DNA of 7,416 nt from an uncultured Oscillospiraceae bacterium (GTDB lineage Bacteria; Bacillota; Clostridia; Oscillospirales; Acutalibacteraceae): NCBI GenBank assembly GCA_902478605.1, contig CABSLQ010000099.1:1-7416 (forward strand), written 5' to 3'. Below the pieces are notes generated by a model, which did no database searches, was not told the origin of the DNA, and saw nothing but the letters and a program-made list of their open reading frames with translations. Of this stretch, positions 5,680 to 7,416 are shown one piece after another; position 1 is the stretch's first letter; each line of letters begins with the position of its first letter. A program made the position numbers and the translations under genes.

Positions 5680-7203
5680 ATGGCCACCCTGCTGGGAATC
5701 GACATCGGCACGTCGGGCACCAAAACGGTCCTGTTTGAAGAGACCGGCGCCCCCCTTGCGAGCCATACGGCGGAATACCCGCTGTATCAGCCGCGCAACG
5801 GCTGGGCGGAACAGGATCCGGCCGACTGGTGGGCGGCGGTGGCGGAAGGGATCCGCGCCGTCCTCGCCAAAAGCGGCCGCCGGGCGGAGGAAATGGCGGG
5901 CATCGGCCTGTCCGGCCAGATGCACGGCCTCGTCATGCTCGACAAGGATAATCAGGTGCTGCGCCGTTCCATCCTCTGGTGCGATCAGCGCACGGCGGAG
6001 GAATGCGCGGCGATCGAAGGCCGCGTCGGCCGCGATCGGCTCATTGCCATCACCGCCAACCCGGCCCTCACCGGCTTCACCGCCTCCAAAATCCTGTGGG
6101 TGCGCCGGCACGAACCGGAGCTTTACGAAAAATGCGCCCATATTCTGCTGCCCAAGGACTATATCCGCCTGCGGCTGACGGGCGAATACGCCACCGAGGT
6201 GTCCGACGCAAGCGGCATGCAGCTGCTCGATGTGCCGAACCGCTGCTGGTCGCGCGAGGTGCTCGATAAGCTGGACATCGATCCGGCCCTGCTCGGGCGG
6301 GTGTATGAATCGCCCGACATCACCGGGCGGGTCACCGCCGCGGCCGCGCGGGAAACGGGCCTTGCCGAAGGCACGCCGGTCGTGGGCGGCGCGGGCGACA
6401 ACGCCGCGGCCGCCGTGGGCACCGGCGTGGTCAACCCGGGCAGCGCCTTCACCACCATCGGCACAAGCGGCGTGGTGTATGCCCACACCGATCGGGTGAC
6501 CATCGACGGGTTGGGCCGGGTGCATACCTTCTGCTGTGCGGTGCCCGGCGCCTGGCACGTCATGGGGGTCACCCAGGGGGCGGGCCTGTCGCTCAAATGG
6601 TTCCGCGACACCTTCTGCGGCGCGGAAAAGGAAACGGCGGCCGGCATGCGCCTCGATCCGTATGTGCTGCTGGATAAGGAGGCGGCCCTCTCCCCCATCG
6701 GGGCGAACGGCCTGCTCTATCTCCCTTATCTGATGGGGGAACGCACCCCCCATCTGGACCCCGCGGCCCGCGGCGTTTTCTTCGGACTGTCCGCCATGCA
6801 CGAAAAGCGCGATCTGCTGCGCGCCGTGATGGAGGGCGTGTCCTATTCCCTTATGGACTGCCTGTCGGTGTTCGGCGAAATGGGCCTGTCGGTGGACAGC
6901 ATGGCCGCCTGCGGCGGCGGCGGGAGCAGCCCCTTCTGGCGGCAGATGCTCGCCGACATTTACGGCTGCGGCATCACAACGGCCACCTCCCGGGAGGGCC
7001 CGGCCCTCGGGGTGGCGCTGCTCGCCGGCGTGGGCGCGGGGCTGTACGCCAGCGTGCCGGAAGCGTGCGCCGCGGTGGTTACCTACGGCGATGTGCAGCC
7101 GCCGGATACGCAGAACCATGCGCGCTACGCGGCGGTTTATGCCCTCTACCGCGATTTGTACCCCGCGCTGAAACCCCTGTATCCCCGCCTGCAGGCTCTA
7201 TAA
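5680..7203 (+). CDS. xylB: Xylulokinase (FGGY-family carbohydrate kinase)
   Basis: This 507-residue cytoplasmic kinase phosphorylates D-xylulose with ATP to xylulose 5-phosphate, the entry point to the pentose phosphate pathway. The N-terminal FGGY domain begins with the phosphate-binding loop LLGIDIGTSGTKTVLFE (residues 4-20). Substrate-binding residues M81-H82 lie in GLSGQMHGLVML, and the probable catalytic base D240 is in GGAGDNAAAAVGTG. The C-terminal domain has the YLMGERTPHLDP signature (350-361) and the nucleotide-binding ACGGGGSSPFW (410-420). The length is normal for XylB. The ATG follows a purine-rich GAGGGGGAAGG site (5665-5675), and the gap to xylA is only 16 nt. Other FGGY kinases (ribulokinase, gluconokinase) are less likely given the xylA partner and the QMHGLV motif typical of xylulokinases. 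A strong terminator follows immediately. Confidence 0.95.
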   Translation: MATLLGIDIGTSGTKTVLFEETGAPLASHTAEYPLYQPRNGWAEQDPADWWAAVAEGIRAVLAKSGRRAEEMAGIGLSGQMHGLVMLDKDNQVLRRSILWCDQRTAEECAAIEGRVGRDRLIAITANPALTGFTASKILWVRRHEPELYEKCAHILLPKDYIRLRLTGEYATEVSDASGMQLLDVPNRCWSREVLDKLDIDPALLGRVYESPDITGRVTAAAARETGLAEGTPVVGGAGDNAAAAVGTGVVNPGSAFTTIGTSGVVYAHTDRVTIDGLGRVHTFCCAVPGAWHVMGVTQGAGLSLKWFRDTFCGAEKETAAGMRLDPYVLLDKEAALSPIGANGLLYLPYLMGERTPHLDPAARGVFFGLSAMHEKRDLLRAVMEGVSYSLMDCLSVFGEMGLSVDSMAACGGGGSSPFWRQMLADIYGCGITTATSREGPALGVALLAGVGAGLYASVPEACAAVVTYGDVQPPDTQNHARYAAVYALYRDLYPALKPLYPRLQAL

Positions 7204-7207
7204 CAAG

Positions 7208-7242
7208 GAGGCCGCAACAGACTGTCTGTTGCGGCCTCTTTT
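7208..7242 (+). terminator. Strong rho-independent terminator of the xyl cluster
   Basis: GAGGCCGCAACAGA at 7208-7221 pairs perfectly with TCTGTTGCGGCCTC at 7225-7238, giving a 14-bp stem around a CTG loop, followed by TTTT at 7239-7242. It starts 5 nt after the xylB stop, so the operon ends with xylB. Confidence 0.93.
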
Positions 7243-7416
7243 GTGGTTGAGAGAACGAAAGATAAACTACGCTTTGGAATCCACTCTCTACATTTATTTT
7301 TTCTCTGGTTAATTGTAAAATGAAGTTGGACACATAAAAGAAAAATCCATAGTGATATACCCGCATGATAAAATGTAGTTACCAGACAACATTTATCGAG
7401 GGAGGGCAATCACTAT
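7243..7416 (+). other. AT-rich region leading into a probable + strand gene starting at 7415
   Basis: Composition falls abruptly from GC-rich to AT-rich after the terminator. No complete gene is present. The last bases are GGAGGG (7401-7406), 8 nt of spacing, then AT at 7415-7416, consistent with the first two bases of an ATG whose gene lies outside the window. A near-identical 12-base repeat (taaaatgNagtt, 11 of 12 matching) occurs at 7316-7327 and 7369-7380, and an inverted, slightly imperfect form (ctacattta) at 7288-7296. A mobile-element or foreign-gene leader is possible but not shown. No clear -35/-10 pair with proper spacing was found. Confidence 0.45.

Noticed and set aside
3231..5723. 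An 830-codon open frame on the minus strand across the regulator and xylA
   Set aside because: It lies opposite two well-recognised + strand genes, has no recognisable domain, and reflects high GC third positions. It is a shadow.
5647..7119. A 490-codon open frame on the minus strand opposite xylB
   Set aside because: It mirrors a complete xylulokinase with all motifs intact; its histidine/arginine/glycine-rich composition is typical of an antisense shadow.
1..7416. CRISPR arrays, tRNA or rRNA genes, toxin-antitoxin or defence genes
   Set aside because: No regularly spaced repeats, cloverleaf-like sequence or recognisable defence proteins were seen on either strand.

Overview
The window looks like a chromosomal segment of a moderately high-GC Clostridia-type gut Firmicute. 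Supporting this are strong GGAGG ribosome-binding sites, sigma-A-like promoters with 17-bp spacers, and a Tn4451-type mobilizable element of the kind common in Oscillospiraceae and Lachnospiraceae. Species cannot be named from the sequence.

Positions 1 to about 2587 are the right-hand part of an integrative, mobilizable element. It holds the 3' part of a MobV/Pre-type relaxase (TnpZ-like), a small TnpW-like protein, and a complete large serine recombinase (TnpX-like) with its own near-consensus promoter. The element ends just after the recombinase gene. The following sequence is the 3' part of an XRE-type regulator with two membrane segments. Its reading frame begins abruptly at the residues that normally follow the helix-turn-helix, so the element appears to have inserted into that gene, probably at a GA dinucleotide (2586-2587). 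The missing 5' half of the gene should lie beyond the left edge of the window.

Positions 2994 to 3275 hold a rho-independent terminator, a GC-rich stretch without a gene, and a promoter. Positions 3276 to 7203 are a higher-GC xylose utilisation cluster, all on the + strand: a LacI-family regulator, xylA (xylose isomerase, all catalytic and metal residues present) and xylB (xylulokinase), ending at a strong terminator at 7208-7242. The same 17-bp sequence, with a perfect 14-bp palindrome and the central CG typical of LacI-family operators, occurs twice: just downstream of the regulator's -10 box and just upstream of the xylA ribosome-binding site. The inferred circuit is a repressor that controls itself and xylAB. 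XylA converts D-xylose to D-xylulose and XylB phosphorylates that to xylulose 5-phosphate for the pentose phosphate pathway. No xylose transporter is in the window.

Positions 7243 to 7416 are AT-rich with no complete gene. They end in a strong ribosome-binding site followed by 'AT' at the last two bases, so another + strand gene probably starts at 7415. I see no clearly novel system. The most informative observations are the duplicated operator in the xyl cluster and the element insertion that splits the membrane-linked XRE regulator.
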